Source: JBBUX01 sp037445775 (GTDB lineage: Bacteria; Actinomycetota; Coriobacteriia; Anaerosomatales; PHET01). Taken from it: 6,025 nucleotides of DNA. Shown in pieces: positions 4,813 to 6,025 of this stretch. How positions within the stretch are numbered: the first letter of the stretch is position 1; each line of letters begins with the position of its first letter. The DNA is taken from the NCBI GenBank assembly GCA_037445775.1, contig JBBIJX010000072.1, forward strand, positions 1 to 6,025, given 5' to 3'. The notes under the pieces were generated by a model, which was not told the DNA's origin, did no database searches, and saw nothing but the letters and a program-made list of their open reading frames with translations. The translations under genes were made by a program, and so were the position numbers.

Positions 4813-6025
4813 AGTGCCGGAAGTGACGGTGTGCGGTGAAGACCATCGCGACGCCGAGCTCGTCGGCCTTCGCGATCGACTCCTCATCGCGCACCGAGCC
4901 GCCGGGCTGGATGAGCGCGGTGACACCTGCGGCTGCGACGACCTCGAGCGTGTCGGGGAACGGCAGGAACGCGTCGCTTGCGGCGACCGCACCCTTCGCC
5001 TTCGCGCCCGCCTGCTCGCAGGCGATACGCGCCGAGTTCACGCGATTCATCTGTCCGGCGCCAACGCCCACGCTCACGAAGTCTCGTGCGAGCAGGATCG
5101 CGTTCGACTTCACGCTCTTGGCGACCTTCCACGCGAACAGGAGCTGCTCCATCTCCTCGGGCGTGGGCCGGCGCTTCGTGGGCACCGTGAACGTGGTGGG
5201 ATCCTCGCCGATAGTGTCGCTCTCCTGCACGAGCATGCCGCCCTCCACCGCACGGCTCTCGTAGTGCCCGCCTACCGGGCGCGCGCCGCCGGTACGCAGC
5301 ACGCGGATGTTCGGCTTCTGTGCGAGCAGCTCGATCGCCGCTGGCTCGTAGTCGGGCGCGATCATGACCTCGACGAACTGCCCGTTCGCGTACACGGCCT
5401 CGACAAGCGCCGCGGGCACGGTACGGTTGAACGCCATGACGCCGCCGAACGCGCTCACCGGGTCCGCGTCGTGCGCGCGCTGGTACGCCGCCACGATGTC
5501 CTCGCCAATAGCCGTGCCGCACGGATTCGTGTGCTTGACGATGACGACGGCGGGGGCGTCGGTGAACTCGCGGACCGCCGTCCAGCAGGCGTCCGTGTCG
5601 AGGATGTTGTTGTAGGAGAGCTCCTTGCCCTGCAACTGCTCGGCGCGGGCGAGCGTGTTCGGCTTGGCATCCATGAAGCGGTAGAAGGCCGCACCCTGGT
5701 GCGGGTTCTCGCCGTAGCGCAGATCCTGGACCTTCTCGAGGCGGAAGCGCGCCTCGTGCGGAAAACGCGTGTCGCGATAGCCCGACAGGTACATCCAGAT
5801 CGCCGAGTCGTAGGCGCTCGTCGTCCGGAAGACCTCAGTAGCGAACGCGCGGCGCGTCGCAAGCGTCGTGGCGCCCCCGTTCGCGCGCATCTCGGCGAGC
5901 ACGCTCTCGTAGCATGCGGGGTCCACTACGACAGTCACGCTCTCGAAGTTCTTCGCGGCGCTCCTGAGCATGGACGGCCCGCCGATGTCGATGTTCTCGA
6001 TGGCGTCTTCCTCGGTCACGCCGTC
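4811..6025 (-). CDS. purH: Bifunctional AICAR transformylase / IMP cyclohydrolase PurH, 5' end outside window
   Basis: PurH does the last two steps of de novo IMP synthesis: it formylates AICAR with 10-formyltetrahydrofolate, then closes the ring. The 404 visible residues start inside the N-terminal cyclohydrolase domain, whose ENIDIGGPSMLRSAAKNF (about 11-28 of the visible part) is diagnostic. The transformylase domain follows: LRYGENPHQ (102-110), KELSYNNILDTDACW (134-148), the catalytic Lys-His in VKHTNPCG (163-170), DPVSAFGGVMAFNR (188-201), GVGAGQMNRVNSARIA near residue 320, FLPFPDTLEVVA, and the C-terminal IQPGGSVRDEE and FTAHRHFRH just before the TAG at 4813. The reading frame is open through the right edge. 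About 115 N-terminal residues should lie beyond it, judged from the usual family length of about 520. An internal GTG at 6019 is not the start, because ENIDIGGP is never N-terminal in this family. purH is followed after 12 bases by pabB-pabC on the same strand. Confidence 0.97.
   Translation of the reverse strand, partial: DGVTEEDAIENIDIGGPSMLRSAAKNFESVTVVVDPACYESVLAEMRANGGATTLATRRAFATEVFRTTSAYDSAIWMYLSGYRDTRFPHEARFRLEKVQDLRYGENPHQGAAFYRFMDAKPNTLARAEQLQGKELSYNNILDTDACWTAVREFTDAPAVVIVKHTNPCGTAIGEDIVAAYQRAHDADPVSAFGGVMAFNRTVPAALVEAVYANGQFVEVMIAPDYEPAAIELLAQKPNIRVLRTGGARPVGGHYESRAVEGGMLVQESDTIGEDPTTFTVPTKRRPTPEEMEQLLFAWKVAKSVKSNAILLARDFVSVGVGAGQMNRVNSARIACEQAGAKAKGAVAASDAFLPFPDTLEVVAAAGVTALIQPGGSVRDEESIAKADELGVAMVFTAHRHFRH

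Overview
The window comes from a high-GC bacterial chromosome. Compact genes, GTG starts, strong GGAGG-type ribosome binding sites and very high GC in the housekeeping genes fit an actinobacterium or a similar high-GC lineage, but nothing here fixes the taxon. Both tRNA genes encode their 3' CCA.

Layout. On the minus strand, 1-1138 is the N-terminal half of a CRISPR-associated Cas3 nuclease-helicase (HD domain followed by the start of the helicase). It is cut off by the left edge of the window, so the rest of the CRISPR-Cas locus should lie to the left. Upstream of cas3, 1139-1609 has no intact gene. It holds a frameshifted SEC-C zinc-binding motif and stretches of protein-like sequence that change reading frame, most simply read as a decayed gene. 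A clear intrinsic terminator (1608-1635) ends a small tRNA operon on the minus strand: promoter (1859-1887), tRNA-Lys(UUU), then tRNA-Glu(UUC).

To the right, an MscS-type mechanosensitive channel gene runs on the plus strand (1934-2953), divergent from the tRNAs. It meets head-on, with only 3 bases between stop codons, a minus-strand pair of metabolic genes. The first of the pair is purH (5'-truncated at the right edge; last steps of IMP synthesis). The second is a fused pabB-pabC gene, which makes 4-aminobenzoate for folate. The pabB-pabC ribosome binding site shares bases with the purH stop codon, so the two are very probably co-transcribed and perhaps translationally coupled. This pairs a folate-consuming enzyme with a folate-precursor enzyme.

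The core genes on the right are visibly richer in GC than the cas3 side. The tRNA pair looks like the junction between conserved chromosome and an accessory CRISPR-bearing segment. I found no CRISPR repeats, insertion sequence or novel defence operon inside the window. The least explained part is the frame-broken SEC-C region between tRNA-Glu and cas3.
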